From: CAYMFD01 sp964389475 | GTDB lineage: Bacteria > Bacteroidota > Bacteroidia > Chitinophagales > Saprospiraceae | Length of the DNA stretch: 40,105 bases | Direction: 5' to 3' | Assembly: GCA_964389475.1 (NCBI GenBank) | Contig: CAYMFD010000024.1 | Location: forward strand, 1 to 40,105 | Part shown: positions 40,022-40,105 of the stretch, piece after piece | Layout: each line of letters starts with the position of its first letter | How positions within the stretch are numbered: the stretch's first letter is position 1 | Translations under genes and position numbers: made by a program | Notes under the pieces: model-generated | What the model was told of the DNA's origin: nothing | What the model saw: the letters and a program-made list of their open reading frames with translations, nothing else | Databases searched by the model: none

Positions 40022-40095
40022 GGCGAGGTAGCTCAGCTGGTTAGAGCGCAGGATTCATAATCCTGAGGTCGGGAGTTCAAGCCTCCCTCTCGCTA
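40022..40095 (+). tRNA. tRNA-Met (CAT), elongator type
   Basis: The 74-nt cloverleaf is complete. The acceptor is GGCGAGG with TCTCGCT (two G-U pairs), and the D arm is GCTC/GAGC. The anticodon stem CAGGA/TCCTG surrounds loop TTCATAA with anticodon CAT. The T arm is GGGAG-TTCAAGC-CTCCC, with discriminator A. The stem lacks the three G-C pairs of the initiator. A CAT-anticodon tRNA-Ile2 is less likely but not excluded. CCA is not encoded. Confidence 0.92.
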
Positions 40096-40105
40096 CTCAC
40101 AGTAC

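Noticed and set aside
39895..40044. Basic 49-codon ORF after the 39872 promoter box
   Set aside because: It terminates inside tRNA-Met and has no family resemblance. The spacer reads better as tRNA leader RNA.
1..40105. CRISPR array or cas genes
   Set aside because: No regularly spaced identical short repeats occur. The 52-bp and 38-bp units are diverged, few and partly inverted.

Overview
The window looks like chromosomal core sequence of a member of the Bacteroidota, most likely Saprospiria. The evidence is a gliding-motility lipoprotein GldH, a secreted M43 protease with a type IX secretion C-terminal tail, Bacteroidota-type families (DUF4199, DUF4286, DUF6427, UMF1 transporter), a type 2 isoleucyl-tRNA synthetase, and repeated use of the Bacteroidota promoter box TAnnTTTG a short way upstream of start codons. 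No prophage, transposase or CRISPR array is visible. The placement at class or family level is inference.

Layout. 1-691 is a gene-free, palindrome- and repeat-rich stretch. 692-3021 carries cinA and a family 4 glycosyltransferase. 3485-4780 (minus) is a UMF1-type transporter, followed by a MITE-like inverted-repeat block and a secreted S37-type peptidase. 6402-9752 (minus) is ileS. Upstream of ileS is a mazEF-type toxin-antitoxin pair, and further upstream an apparent minus-strand operon of thioredoxin-SPOR protein, hutI and a small ABM monooxygenase. 13316-18198 (plus) holds fabH-gldH, a tRNA-Asp preceded by a decayed tRNA-like copy, an unknown gene, radC, an M43 protease and a DUF4199 protein. 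18235-28286 holds housekeeping genes: dnaN, mtaB, purD, recG, rbfA, an RsmI-like methyltransferase, membrane proteins and a polyprenyl diphosphate synthase. 28267-29802 is a large unknown gene. 29803-30535 is a structured non-coding stretch with two tiny branched-chain-amino-acid-rich ORFs. 30536-39759 holds a DUF4286 protein, a LolC/E-type permease, a GH3/beta-lactamase fusion, metH and a pirin. A tRNA-Met closes the window.

The most striking observation lies between mazF and ileS (9806-9943, minus strand). A promoter box is followed almost at once by a 17-codon leader ORF, MQNSRIISIIINIICPG, in which 7 residues are isoleucine. Its stop codon lies inside one arm of a 10-bp helix (antiterminator), and that helix is mutually exclusive with a terminator hairpin followed by a U-rich tract; ileS comes next. 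This is the full architecture of a ribosome-mediated transcription attenuator sensing charged tRNA-Ile, in front of the gene that charges tRNA-Ile. The synthetase itself carries the rare G-x-H-H form of the HIGH signature, which is associated with very strong mupirocin resistance in type 2 enzymes.

All calls are made by reading the sequence. No database search or folding program was run.
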